Source: Pogona vitticeps (lineage: Eukaryota; Chordata; Lepidosauria; Squamata; Agamidae). Taken from it: 64,000 nucleotides of DNA. The position numbers and the translations under genes are program-made. This document shows, in pieces, positions 33,121-45,454 of the stretch (position 1 is the stretch's first letter; each line of letters begins with the position of its first letter). The DNA is taken from assembly GCF_051106095.1 (NCBI RefSeq), contig NC_135787.1:156558001-156622000 (forward strand). Reading direction: 5' to 3'. The notes beneath the pieces were generated by a model. That model searched no databases and had not been told where the DNA came from. It saw only the letters and a list, made by a program, of their open reading frames with translations.

Positions 33121-34489
33121 TACGCTTCAGGCTCCTCGCCTTCGCAACCGCCCCCTTGGCAGCGTCACCACCGTCGCTCCCTCAGACGCTCCCCTCTCTT
33201 TCTCTTGCTGACCTTCTGGCGGGTTTTGCGCCTTGCGTGCAGCCGGGATTCCTCCCGTGTCACTCGCCACTCCGGGGTCAGGGCGAGCGGCTGCTAGTCT
33301 GTGGCGCTACGAACATTTCGTTTCTCTGTGGCGGCTTCCCTCAGGAAACCGGAGAGACCTTGGCCAGGTACGCGCAAGCTGCTGCTAGGGTTGCTGCGGT
33401 CGCCTAAATCTCTCCTCTGTCGGGTTATTTATCCCGAATAGAGGGAATGAAGGAAGTACTGTACTTTATAGCGATTCAGACCTGCGAGGCAAAAACCCTT
33501 CCTAGCCCTAGTTGGATAGTATGAAGTTTGAACCTTCAACACGCAGTGCACTTCTCGTATCACTGAGGTCTGGTCTTCTAAATAATGAAATGTAGAGGCC
33601 CCGTCAGCTCCAGATGATAAAAGACCTTTGGCCACAGTCCGTTTAATAGGATGCTGTCCTCATTGTGAACTCCAACAGGCCCAGTTCTCCTTGCTGTGGG
33701 GCGGTTGCAGGGTCCAGTTTTCCCCCATGGAGACAGAGGACGAAGGAGCGTGCACAGGAAAGGGTGTTTGCTGTGACTGGAGCCGTGGCCTTTGCCTCTT
33801 TCTTGCTCACAGTCTCTGGGCAGCATCTCCGTGGGGCAGAGAGATGGTTGCACTTCTTAAAGCTCCAGTGCCCCGTCTTGTTGACTTTAAACTATATCTC
33901 CTCACATCTGGGTCCCATAGTTCCCCCTGGTATATCCAGTCAGAAAGTAAGCAAACACATGAGCAGTTGCTGTTCCTGGAAAGAGCAGTCTCTGAATACT
34001 TCCAAACTGGCCCCGTAGCCAAAGAAAGCAGGAACAAGTGACTGGAGGCCGGTCTCACCTGTCCTTGAAGCCTAGCCAGACAGAGGTAGTGTTGGTGCTA
34101 CTATGACTATCATGAGGGTTTCAGCAATTGGAACTGGAGCCCCAGCTCTCCTAAGGGCCCTGCAGAGACAGTGATGGCTTCCTTACTGATCAGGTTCATG
34201 GTGCCAGTGGATCCTCTGGATTACTGGTAACCCATCATTAATAGAAAGCCAAGTACCTACAGTGACCAGGAGTGCCTTTGTTCATTTTTGGTGCTCAACC
34301 TGCCCCCATTCCTAGGGAAGACAAATTTGACCATGCTTTTATTACTTGTTAAGTAGCTTGCTGTAATGCACTCCACATTAAAAGTGGCCCTTGATAAATA
34401 TGTAAAAGCTACAAGTGCAAAAAAAGGAAAGTAGTCTGGCATGCCCACAGAGACCATATATCGCTGATCTTGAATCAATTGAGTTCAAG

Positions 34490-34860
34490 GTGTTGTTTTT
34501 GACTTGCAAACCTCGAAAAACCCTCAATAGCTTTGTGTCAGAATATCTCCTCTCATATGAGCATGCTTATAAATTGAAATTTTAGTGCATACACTGTTGA
34601 ATGTCCTACCGCATCAAGAGGCTAGGCTGGTGAACACCTTACTTGAGTGTTACTGTAGCAGCACCGAAGTTGTGGATGTCACTTCCTTGGAAAGTCAGGC
34701 TGGCGCCAACTGAGCTACTGTCAGGCAGCCAGAGCTATTATTATTCAGTATGGCCTTTGGTCCATAAAACTTTTTAAAATAGGCTTCAGATCTCTTTTAA
34801 ATAATGTTTTAACTGTTATACTGTACATGTATTTTTGAGCTGTGGCAGTAAAAAAAAACA
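34490..34860 (+). mobile_element. Decayed L2/CR1-type LINE C-terminal end
   Basis: Translation gives aligned scraps of the LINE ORF2 C-terminus (AAPKLWMSLPWKVRLAPTEL), then a T-rich stretch like other L2/CR1-type 3' ends here. Heavily diverged; ends approximate. Confidence 0.45.
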
Positions 34861-34999
34861 ATATTGTAAATACTTTAAATCATAAATTCATGAGTTGGAT
34901 TCTTCCTTTTCACAATCCAGCTTGAATATCATTCCATATAAGGTAAAAGCCTTTGCTGCAATACCTTGAACCTCACTTTGCTTGCATGAGAAATTAAAA

Positions 35000-36130
35000 A
35001 CTTGCAGGAGAAATTAAAGAAAGAGGCACGTGAGATCATATTGCAGATATCCACTGGCTACAGGAGTGCACCAAAGAATTTCAGAAGAAGATCAGTCAGT
35101 GCTTTATAGACTACAGCAAATCCTTTAACTGTGAGGATCATGAGAATCTATGGGTTATTATGAAAGAAGGTTGTGTCTCAGCACCTGATTGTTCTGATGC
35201 ATAATTGGTGTTTTGGACAAGAAGCTTGAGAGAATATTGAGAGACAGAATGATTTCCTATATGCAAAATTGTTAGACGGGTGCATTTTATCCCCTTATCT
35301 GTTCAGTCTGTACATAGAACATGTTGAAAGCTAGACTAGATTCAGATGAAGGAGGAGTGAAAATTGGTGGACAATGCATCAACATTTAATATATGCAGAT
35401 GACACCATCTTACTGACAAAAAGCAGCAATGATTTGAAATTACTTTTTGTGAAAGTGAAAAAAGAAACTGTCAAAGACGGTTTGCAGTTGAATGTGAAGA
35501 AGACAACAATTCTTACTATACAACTTTAATGTTGACAATGAAGAAAATTAAATTGTTAAAAGATTTTGTGTACCTTGGTTCAGTCATCAATCCAAAGGGA
35601 GACTGCAGTCAAGAAATCAGAAGATTGAGATTCAGAATGGCAGCAATGAAAGAATTGGAAAAGTTCATCAAGTGTAAAGATGTGTCACTTGAGATCAAGA
35701 TCATTCACATTCTTGTGTTTCTAATCACTGTGTATGTGTGTGAAAGCTGGACAGTAAAGAAAGCTGACAGGAAAAAAATTGTTTGAAATATGGTGTTGGA
35801 GGAGAACCTTGCAGATACTCTGGCCTGCCAGAAAGATGAACAAGTGGGTCCTAGAGCAAATCAAGTCTGAAATATCTCTGGAGAAAAAAATGATGAAATG
35901 GAGGCTGTCCTACTTTGGCCACATGCTAAGGCAGGATTCTCTGGAAAAGACAATAACTGAGAAAGGTTGAAGGCAGCAGGAAAAGAGGAAGGCCAAATAT
36001 GAGATGGATTGGCTTCCTAAAGGAAACACATGCTTGAGTTTGTGATAGCTGAGTGGTGCAGTTGAGGACATTTTGGAGATCACTCATTCATAGGGTCGCC
36101 CTAAGTCAGAGGCAACTCAACTGCATGTCA
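35000..36130 (+). mobile_element. RTE-clade LINE fragment (not BovB proper)
   Basis: Pieces of reverse transcriptase are readable: a YADDTILLTKSS motif near 35,393, LLKDFVYLGSVINPKGDCSQ, VYVCESWTVKKADR and MKWRLSYFGHMLRQDSLEKT. It ends in atagggtcgccctaagtcag and acaacaacacc, the tail that SINEs at 291-524 and 54,782-55,120 imitate. Several frame breaks; no full ORF. Confidence 0.8.
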
Positions 36131-36764
36131 CAACAACACCCTGAGTTGGCCTTGGCTGAAAATACAGGTAGAAACTGCGTTTTACTGGCTGTGCCTTAGC
36201 ATTGTTCTTAGCATATGAATTGTAGCGCTGAATATTTATGAGTTGGAAAAAGAAGCAGTTCATGCAGTCTGCAGCACCACAAATACCCTGATATTATTCA
36301 ATAAGCAGTGTGATGAAGTTCATAAGAGGAGACATGCTGCCTCAGATCAAAGGCCTGTATACTCCAGCACTCTGTTCGCATAGAGATCAGCTGGATGCCC
36401 ATAGGAACCCCACCAGTAAGATGTGAGTGGAACTGTACCTTCCTGCTCAGTTTCCTTTGGAAGTGCTATTCAGAGGCCGAATGTCTCTGATATTGGGGAT
36501 ATAGCTAGCTGTCAGGACTAGTAACCATTGGTAGCCTTATCCTCTACATGTGTGTTGTTATAGCTCATGCATTATTCATTACAAGGCATCTATGTTACTA
36601 GCTGTTTTTAAAAAATATGACTGTTTCCTTAACTCTTAAGACGGCTTTTCCCAGCACTATTGGGGAAAAACTGTCTTAGAATTAGTGAAAGAGCCATTTA
36701 AAAAAGAAACAATTGGGAACATAGCTACTTTGTAATGAATAATGCATAATACTTGGAGAAGTTG

Positions 36765-36885
36765 AAGGCAGCAGGAAAAGAGGGGAAAAAACTATAGATG
36801 GGTTGATTCAATAAAGGAAGCCATGGCCTTGATTTTGTAAGACATGAGCAGGGCTGTTAATGAGAGGACATGTTGGTCTTTTCTA
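36765..36885 (+). mobile_element. RTE-clade LINE 3' scrap
   Basis: The sequence gttgaaggcagcaggaaaag then gggctgttaatgagaggaca matches the 3' region of the RTE fragment at 35.0-36.1 kb and of the copy at 55.1-55.7 kb. A similar scrap lies at 46,125-46,205. Confidence 0.6.
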
Positions 36886-37284
36886 CAGTTTAAAAGAGAA
36901 CTGTGGCAAAAAATGTATTTTAATTTTTTTTTAAATCAGCGATTTTTAGGGTCCTAGGGGTTGCTAGGGTCCCAGCCGTCCTGGTAGGGTGCATTTGGAA
37001 ATCTGAGGGCCACATGTTGTCTACCCATGCTGTAAGGAATAAAACATTAAAGATAGTATTTTGTCACCATTTGTCTTGGGTACATTCACAGATATGCTAC
37101 TGGTAGTTGTTTTTTATGTGGCTGACAGAAACATAGCTTCATCAAATTAATAGACTGTTATGCACTGATAGTGTCTAAAAAACTGAACTGTCCTGGAGTG
37201 TTCAGATGAAGTAGACATCTTATGCTGATTTGATACGTTAAGTAGCAAAATATTTTTTATTCCAAATATTGTACAATGTCTAAA

Positions 37285-38062
37285 GCTGAGCTGGTCATGG
37301 GGTGGAGTCCTCTGGCTTGTTGTGCTGGGGGATTTCAACATCCATACAAAGACAGTTTTGTCATGAGTGGTTCAGGACTTCTTCTCCTCCATGACTACTA
37401 TGTTTCTGTCCCAAATGGTATCTGCCTCCACCTTGGACCTTGTCTTCTGTACTAGGAGAGATGTTGGTGATGTGGGTGTAGAGGAACACTCTGTACTTCT
37501 TTTATCATGGACAGCTCATTATCTGGTGGGATTTAGACTCACTAGAACTCAGAGCTTCTCCAGGAATGGGAGACCAATTAAGACAGTCCTCTCAGGATGC
37601 TAATGGCTCCAAATAGTTTCCTGATGACTCTTGAGGAGTTCCCTGTCCTCTTGGGAGGTGATTCTCTTGAAGCCTTTGTTGATCTCTGGAATCTAGAAGT
37701 GGTGAGTGCTACTGACACAGTCACTCCTAGTGTCCCCTCCCACAAAGTAGAGTCAAACTAGCACTCTGGTTTACCAAGGAACTAGTAGTGATGCTAGGAC
37801 TGGAACAATAGAATGAAGATGGTGGAAAATTCATAGTGAATCCAAATGAACATAAGCTAGGGCCCATTAGAACGCCTATTATTTGGCGATGGTGAATAAG
37901 TCATACTTCTTTGCCACCATTTTTAGTGCGGTGTTTGTTTGATTCCTTTAAAATATTTGTATAGTTACTGTTTTTAGCTTTTAAATATTGTCTTTTAGTT
38001 ATGTAAACTGCCTTGGTTCTTTTTAGTGAGAAAGGTGGGGTAAAATATGTTAAATAAATAAA
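37285..38062 (+). mobile_element. L2/CR1-type LINE: endonuclease piece plus 3' tail
   Basis: The + strand has an endonuclease motif, gtgctgggggatttcaacat (VLGDFNI), and downstream a stretch reading TLDLVFCTRRDV. From about 37,930 the sequence is a 3' tail (aactgccttggttctttt, aaataaataaag). The reverse transcriptase core is absent, so the copy is internally deleted. Confidence 0.65.
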
Positions 38063-39598
38063 GTATAAGTTATTGCAAAACCAGTATGGGTATGACTTTT
38101 GTGTTATTGAATATACTAGCAAAAGTATTAGTGACTTAATTATTGCTTAACTATCACAATCCTGAAATATTCAGAAATAAAAATGTCTTAGGTGAAGCTT
38201 ATTTCCAGGTAGGTATGAATTTACCTGGGTTTAAATCTCACTGAATTCTGTTTGAAGAAGTCATATGTTAAAGTTAGTACAGTACTGTAAGAGTTTAGCT
38301 TCCCTGTATTACAGCTATAACTCTTCTGCTTCAGATTGCTTTCTGAAATCTTACTAAGCTTTAATTGAACTGCAGCCTTTTCCCCCAGAGATCTTCCTGC
38401 CTTCTCCATCTAAGAATAAAGGAGAATGAAGCAACCCATTCTGATGCTGATTTGAACAGAGCATGTCTAATGGCTGCCCCTCCTCACTCAGCTAGTTAAC
38501 TCCATTACTACTTTTCTTTGCTTTTTGGTTTTTTTACCAGTAGCTTTTTTGAGAGTTAACTTTATCTCTGCTTTAATGCATATTGTTAATTACAAAAGCA
38601 GAATTGCTAGGTTTTGTGTCTTTAAAAATAGATAAGACATTTTTCTTATCAAGAAAGCTAGACCAGAGATTTTCTGCTTATGAAATACCATTAACTTAAA
38701 CTTGAAATACTTTTGTGAGTTGTTGTAGCAAAACAGAATAGAAAATATTTCTTTCTGTGGCCCCCTTCAAATCTGCCAGAGCTCCCATTTGAATGGCTGG
38801 TTTAAGGCACCACAGTTTAAGAAGGATATTGGCAATCTGAAATGTAGTTGGAAAAAGAAGACTGGTGTGATAAATGATCTGGAAAGCAAGTCCTATGGCA
38901 AATAGGGGAGATGAGCATTTTTATCCTGGAGAATAAAAGACTGAAAGGTGAAAGGAACCCCATTTTCAGATATGAGCAGTTGTCACATGAAGATGGAGCA
39001 AGCTTCTTTTCTGTAGCTCCAGAGGGTAGCATTCAAACTAATGGATTCAAATTACAACAAATAAGATTTTGATTAAACATTAGGGGGGGGAAAATTGCTC
39101 ATAGTAAGAATTGTTTCTCAATGTAATGAACTTCTCAGAAGATGGTGCACTCACATCCCCCTGGAGGTTTTTAAATGGTTTGTTTTTAAGCAGAATTTTA
39201 ATGGCCTCAGAATACTTTTGCTGTGTATTTCCTGTTCTGTTGAGGAGGGGGTAAACTTGATCACTTTTGTCATTCACCTGTCAGACGAATCCTCCAGGGA
39301 GGAGGACTCTGACTCCCATGGCCTTTGAAATCTCTTCTAGATCTACAATTGTATGACTTTGTGATTTAGATATGTCACAAAATCTGGTGATTCAGGAAGA
39401 CAATTTCTTGTGCAGAACTAAAATGTTATCCCACAGTATAACTCTTGTCATTAACAGCCAAATCAGAAGGATCATGTGGAACCATCTCCAGGTCGTTTAA
39501 TTATATTGTGTCTCAGTAAAGAGCAAGGGATCAGAATTAATTAAATAATTACCGGTAATTGCTTTCTTGTTCCTCTTGTTGTTGTAGTATAGTCAACA

Positions 39599-39855
39599 AT
39601 AATATATTTTATTGCATTTTAATTGTTTTGTCTTTTTATTGTATTTTAAATGTTGTAAGCCGCCCAGAGACCTCTGGGTAGTGGTGGGCGGCATATACAT
39701 TAAATTGAATAAATAAATAAATAAATAAATAAATAAATTTATTATTTATTTAACTTATATGCCACCCACACTACCCAAAGATCTCTGGATGGCTTGCAAC
39801 ATTTAAAATACAATAAAAAGACAAAACAATTAAAATGCAGTAAAGTATATTATTA
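39599..39855. repeat. Inverted duplication of LINE tails
   Basis: Two arms of about 115 bp (39,599-39,718 and 39,741-39,855) are reverse complements with roughly 90% match by eye, separated by (AATA)n. Each arm contains gcattttaattgttttgtct, tttttattgtattttaaatg and the LINE tail unit gcccagagacctctgggtag. The right arm directly meets the 3' end of a BovB copy. Confidence 0.8.
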
Positions 39856-42640
39856 TTTAGTTGTGTCCGTCTCTTCGTGACTCCATGGACCAGAGCACAC
39901 CAGGCCCTTCTGTCTTCCGCTGCCTCCTGGAGTTGGGTCAAATTCATGTTGGTAGCTTCGATGATACAGTCCAACCATCTCGTCCTCTGAGGTCCCTTCT
40001 CCTCTTGGCTTCACACTTTCCCAACATCAGGGTCTTTTCCAGGGAGTCTTCTCATGAGATGGCCAAATTATTGGAGCCTCAGCTTCAGGATCTGTCCTTC
40101 CAGTGAGCACTCAGGGTTGATTTCCTGCAGAATGGATAGGTTTGTTCTCCTTGCAGTCCAGGGAACTCTCAAGAATCTCCTCCAGCAACACAATTCAAAA
40201 GCATCAATTCTTTGGTGGTCAGCCTTCTTTATGGCACAGCTTTCACTTCCATACATCACTACAGGAAAAACCATAGCTTTGACTATGCTGACCTTTGTCG
40301 GCAAGGTGATGTCTCTGCTTTTTATGATGTTGTCTAGGTTTGTCATCGCTTTCCTCCCAAGAAGCAGGTGTCTTTTAATTCGTGGCTGCTGTCACCATCT
40401 GTAGTGATCACGGAGCCCAAGAAGGAAAACTCTGTCACTGCCTCCATATCTTCTCCTTCTATTTGCCAGGAGATGATGGGAACAGTGACCATGATCTTAG
40501 TTTTTTTGATGTTGAGCTTCAGACCTTTTTTTGCGCTCTCCTCTTTCACCCTCATTAAGAGGTTCTTTAATTCCTCCTCACTTTCTGCCATCAGAGGGGG
40601 ATCATCTGCATATCTGAGGTTGTTGATATTTCTTCCGGCAATCTTAATTCCGGTTTGGGAGTCGTCCAGTCTAGCCTTTCACATGATTTATTCTGCATAG
40701 AAGTTAAATAAGCATGGGGACAATATACAGCCTTGTCGTACTCCTTTCCCAATTTTGAACCAATCAGTTGTTCCATATCCAGTTCTAACTGTTGCTTCCT
40801 GTCCCACGTATAGATTTCTCAGAAGATAGATAAGGTGGTCAGGCACTCCCATTTCTTTAAGAACTTGCCATAGTTTGCTGTGGTCTACACAGTCAAAGGC
40901 TTTTGCATAGTAAATGAAGCAGAAGTAGATGTTTTTCTGGAACTCTCTAGCTTTCTCCGTAATCCAGTGCATGTTAGCAAATTGGTCTCAAGTTCCTCTG
41001 CCCCTTTGAAATCCAGCTTGTACTTCTGGGAGTTCTTGGTCCACATAGTGTTGAAGTTTTCTTGTCGGATTTTGAGCATAACCTTGCTAGCGTGTGAAAT
41101 GAGTGCAATTGTACGGCAGTTGGAGCATTCTTTGGCACTGCCCTTCTTTGGGATTGGGATGTAGACTGATCTTTTCTAATCCTCTGACCACTGCTGAGTT
41201 TTCCAAACTTGCTGGCATATTGAGTGTAACACCTTAACAGCATCATCTTTTAAGATTTTAAATAGTTCAACTGGAATGCCATCACCTCCACTGATGTTGT
41301 TAGCCATGCTTTCTAAGGCCCACTTGACTTCACTCTCCACGATGTCTGGCTCAAGGTCAGCAACCACACTACTTGGGTTGTCTAGGACATCCAGATCTTT
41401 CTGGTATAATTCCTCTGTGTGTCCTTGCCACCTCTTCTTGATGTCTTCTGCTTCTGTAAGGTCCCTGCCATTTTTGTCCTTTATCATGTCCATCTTTGCA
41501 CAAAATATTCCTTTAATATCTCCAATTTTCTCTGTTTTCCCCTTTTTATTATTTTCTTCTATATCTTTGCACTATTCATTTAAGAAGGCCCTCTTGTCTC
41601 TCCTTGCTGTTCTTTGGAAGTCCACATTCAATATTCTGTAACTTTCCCTATCTCCCTTGCATTTTGTTTCCCTTCCCTTCTCTGCTATTTGTATGGCCTT
41701 GTTGGACAGCCACTTCGCCTTCTTGCATTTCCTTTTCTCTGGGATGGTTTTTATTGCTGTCTACTGTACAATGTTACGAGCCTCCTTTCATATTTCTTCA
41801 TGCACTCTGTCCACCAAATCGAGTTCCTTAAATCTGTTCTTCACTTCCACTGTGTATTCAAAAGGGATTTGGTTTAGATTATACCTGACTAGCCCAGTGG
41901 TTTTCCCTACTTTCTTCAGTTTAAGCTTGAATTTTGCTATAAGAAGCTGATAATCAGAGCCACAATCAGCTCCAGGTGTTGTTTTTGCTGACTGTATAGA
42001 GCTTCTCCATCTATGGTTGCAGAGAATATAATCGTTCTGATTTTGGTATTGGCCATTTGGTGATGTCCATGTGTAGAGCCGTCTCTTGTGTTGTTAGAAA
42101 AGAGTGTTCGTGATGACCAGCTTGTTCTCTTGACAAAACTCTATTAGCCTTTGCCCTGCTTCATTTTGAACTCCAAGGCCAAACTTACCTGTTGTTCCTT
42201 TTATCTCTTGAATCCCTACTTTAGCGTTCTAGCCCGCTACAATGAGAACAACATCTTTCTTTGGTGTCAGTTCTAGAAGGTGTTGTATGTCTTCATAGAA
42301 TTGGTCAATTTCAGTCTCTTCAGCATCAGTGGTTGGTGCATAAACTTGGATTACTGTGATGTTGAAAGGTCTGCCTTGGATTCGTATTGAAATCATTCTG
42401 TCATTTTTGAGATTGTATTCCAGTACAGCTTTTCACACTCTTTTCTTGACTATTTCTTCTATGGGATTCTTGCCCACAATATGGTAATCATTTGAATTGA
42501 ATTTGCCCATTCCTGTCCATTTTAGTTCACTGACGCCTAGGATGTCAATGTTTATTCCTGCCATCTCCTGCTTGACCACATCCAGTTTACCATTGGTGTT
42601 CAACTGGAATGCCATCACCTCCATTGGTGTTAACATTCAG
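39856..42640 (-). mobile_element. RTE-BovB LINE, long degenerate copy
   Basis: The minus strand reads most of BovB ORF2. It includes an endonuclease start (GKLDVVKQEMAGINIDILGV, SELKWTGMGKFNS), RT blocks (NISGGDGIPVELFKILKDDA, YAKAFDCVDHSKLWQVLKEM, GKGVRQGCILSPCLF) and YADD at about 40,601-40,612. A C-terminus follows (FSFLGSVITTDGDSSHELK, LPTKVSIVKAMVFPVVMYGS). Frame changes split it into at least six pieces, so it cannot be active. Some endonuclease sequence appears lost or decayed between 41.9 and 42.4 kb. It is the longest LINE in the window. Confidence 0.9.
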
Positions 42641-42789
42641 ATATAAAAGAAATGTGTAACTACAGAGAAGCATTGTAGAAATTAGTAAGTTGTCTATGAT
42701 TTTTTAAAAAGTGAACTAGTTTCTTTTAATCCCTCCTTTCACACCAGCTCCAAACATGATCAATAAATAAATTGTATTTTTAATGAATG

Positions 42790-43125
42790 GTATTTTGAAT
42801 TGTGGTGCTGGAGGAGACTCTTGAGAGTTTCCTGGACTGCAAGGAGAACAAACCTATCTGTTCTGAAGGACAGATTCTGAAGCTGAGGCTCTAATACTTT
42901 GGGCCATCTCATGAGAAGAGAAGATTCCCTGGAAAAGCCCCTGATGTTGGGAAAGAGTGAAGGCAAGAGGAGAAGGGGACAACAGAGGACGAGATGGCTG
43001 GACAGTGTCACCGAAGCAACCAACATGAATTTGACCCAACTCTGGGAGGCAGTGGAAGACAGGAGGACCTGGCGTGCTCTGTTCCATGAGTCAGACATGA
43101 CTTAACGACTGAACAACAACAAAAT
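42790..43125 (+). mobile_element. RTE-BovB LINE 3' end
   Basis: The + strand encodes MGHLMRREDSLEKPLMLG, RWLDSVTEATNMNLTQLWEA and the typical BovB end cagacatgacttaacgactg followed by AAC repeats. It is 5'-truncated and lies back to back with the long minus-strand copy. Confidence 0.85.
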
Positions 43126-43929
43126 TTTTTAACAAAAATAATTTCACATTTTGATACCATTTACTTTAAGATATATTTCTATGCCACCTTGCAGATATAA
43201 AATGGGGAGAGCACTTTTCTGAAGTAGTTTGAGTAATTCATGGAGGACAGTTCCCAGAAGGTGGTGCTTGATAAGCTATACATCTGCTCAGTGGCTAGAT
43301 GATTAGGCTATGAGGCACCTCTTTCTAGCTGGAAGTCTGAACTGGGAATTCCCCCCTCCCTATGTTGCTGCAGCTTTTTTGTGGCACTCACAATCTGCAC
43401 CACAAAATTTCCTAACCCTCCAGAACAGATTTTTTAGGTTGCAGGGGGATATTCAAGTGGGAAAGGGAATTACTGATTCTGGTGGAGGCAGCAGGAGCCC
43501 ATGATAGAACTTTGTTGCGTCCGGGCTTCAGTATGGTCTTGTTTCTTCTTAGAAGCCGACAGTTGCTCTTCTGGAAATAAGTGGGATATAATTTCTTAAA
43601 ATAAAGAAGCAAGGCCTGAATTGTTCACTAGAATTTGAAATCTGGTTGCCATACAGTATTCAGATTAAACAAAATGTTTTGTCAAGATTTTGTCTACTTC
43701 CATTTGACCAGGAGATGGCACTCCAGGATAACTACTCAGATGTTTTCTTTCCCACAGATTTTTATTGTATATTAAGTCTCTTGAAATGATCACTTTTTTA
43801 GTTTATCAGGAATTTAATAAAATTATTAGGGAAGGCAAGCATGCTAGCTTCAGGTAATAACAATGAATACCTGAATTGGGGATGCAGAGGGAATTAGTGA
43901 AATTCTGTAACTCTTCCAAATTTTTATTC

Positions 43930-44015
43930 TGTTTTCTATTATATCTTGCTTTTCAACAACAAGGATCCCGAGAAAGCTCAAAATAATTTAAAATAACATG
44001 CATAGTAAAAGCACA
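43930..44015 (-). mobile_element. LINE tail fragment
   Basis: The sequence ttgcttttcaacaacaagga then aatttaaaataacatg resembles a reversed L2/CR1-type 3' tail. Short and diverged. Confidence 0.4.
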
Positions 44016-44153
44016 ACATTAAAAAACAATGTCCAGAATGCTTTTGGTTACTTACACCAGTGTAAATTTAATGGCATAAATTGTAGTGGCAAATTGCTAC
44101 TAGTTAAGAGGTTGCCCTTCACATCACTCTTTGTATACCAGTCATATTAGTTG

Positions 44154-44517
44154 GGGAGGGACATGGTGGTGCTGGAGGGATGTGGTGGCGCTGCGGGCTA
44201 AACCGCAGAAGCCTTTGTGTGCTGCAGGGTCAGAAGACCAGCAGTCGTAAGATCAAATCCACGTGACGGAGTGAGCTCCCGTCGCTTTGTCCCAGCTCCT
44301 CGCCAACCTAGCAGTTTGAAAGCATGCAAATGCGAGTAGATAAATAGGTACCAACCGCCTCGGTGGGAAGGTAAACAGCGTTCCATGTATAGCCGCGCTG
44401 GCCACGTGACAACAGAAACTGTCTTCGGACAACGCTGGCTCTATGGCTTGGAAATGGGGATGAGCACCGCCCCCTAGAGTTGGACACGACTGACTAAATG
44501 TCAAGGGGAACCTTTAC
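44154..44517 (+). mobile_element. Sauria-type SINE
   Basis: A tRNA-like head carries an A box around gtggcgctgcgggctaaac and a B box gatcaaatc (44251-44259). The middle has cctcggtgggaaggtaaaca. The tail ttggacacgactgactaaat resembles the BovB 3' end (gtcagacatgacttaacgac). The direct repeats catattagttg (44143-44153) and catatcagttg (44518-44528) match at 10 of 11 positions. Published Sauria SINEs have this tRNA-head, BovB-tail plan and are squamate-specific. Confidence 0.82.
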
Positions 44518-45039
44518 CATATCAGTTGATGTGGGATGAGGGATTCTAGCAGCAATTCAACACTGCATTGTACACGACTACAGTTATGCTGGTGGAACTA
44601 ACCAATAGGATTCTGGCTGAAGGTATGTGGGTTGCCATTGTGCCTTCTGGGAGAAGTCTGTATGGCCTCAGGAAAGCTGCATGGTTCCAGAACACCAGAA
44701 AGAGCAGCTACTGAACTATTAGTGACTGCTTTATACCTAGAAAATAACATGAGGGCAGAAGGTGTGCTGATATCAAAAGTTGACTGCCATTCTGGTTTAG
44801 CCATGTGCAATCTTTAGCAAAGTATGTTGGATTTGGAGAAAGCCTGAAGCCCAGCCATGGTGGATCAATTCAGATGCTTCCTGAGGTGAAGCGATAATCT
44901 TCTGATGTTACCATGTAGCATAGGTTTATCTCCGGGTGAAATTTCTTATGGGGTACAGAAAGACAAAGAGTTATTGAAATAATAGTATGTTTTATATTTT
45001 GCTTAATGTGAAAATGTCCATGGTAGAGAAATAGTTAAC

Positions 45040-45351
45040 TGAGATTCGTCTGGCACCAACGCTGATGACATTTCGGCGCCAGGTCAAAACCTTCCTGTTC
45101 CAGAAGGTTTTTTTAATTGAAATAATATCAACTGTGAGTCCTGATGGCAATTTTTAGATTGTATTTTAATTGTGTTTTAATTGTTTTATCTTTTATTGCA
45201 TTTTAATTGTTTTTCAATTGTGAGCTGCCCAGAGACCTCTGGGTAGAGTGGGCGGCATATAAGTTGAATGAATGAATGAATGAATGAATGAATGAATGAA
45301 TGAATGAATGAATGAATGAATAAATAAATAAATAAATAAATAAATAAATAG
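45040..45351 (+). mobile_element. L2/CR1-type LINE 3' end with long simple tail
   Basis: It encodes a C-terminal scrap (LAPTLMTFRRQVKTFLFQKV) and then the tail unit gagctgcccagagacctctg, agtgggcggcatataagttg. It ends in about 14 AATG units (from 45,266) that change to AATA units (to 45,351). Coding decay is modest. Confidence 0.78.
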
Positions 45352-45454
45352 AAAATCCTGGACAGGGTTGACATGATAGCATATAATTATTATATATGTT
45401 GTAGCTGAAATTTAATTTTAAATGATTCCTAATATACACATTGAGGTCCATTAT

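Larger units (their letters stand above)
32930..33400. promoter_or_regulatory. USP44: CpG island, likely USP44 promoter
   Basis: This is the only long G+C-rich, CpG-dense stretch in the window, placed upstream of the USP44 leader exon. It has a GCC-triplet run at about 33,099-33,114. Divergent transcription to the + side is possible, but no + strand gene was recognised there. Confidence 0.75.

Noticed and set aside
33024-33407. 127-codon + strand frame across the CpG island
   Set aside because: G+C-rich, stop-poor sequence with an Arg run from the GCC repeat. It is better explained as promoter and first-exon DNA of the opposite strand.
33628-34041. Overlapping open frames on both strands at 33.6-34.06 kb
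   Set aside because: Several frames are open at once in a moderately G+C-rich stretch. No domain, splice pattern or homology could be recognised.
40068-42636. Series of minus-strand frames as a host reverse-transcriptase-like gene
   Set aside because: The pieces follow BovB ORF2 order, are broken into several frames and end in the BovB 3' tail, so this is a degenerate LINE.
45266-45351. Tandem repeat as a CRISPR-like or structural array
   Set aside because: It is a 4-bp microsatellite at the end of a LINE tail in a vertebrate genome, with no spacers.
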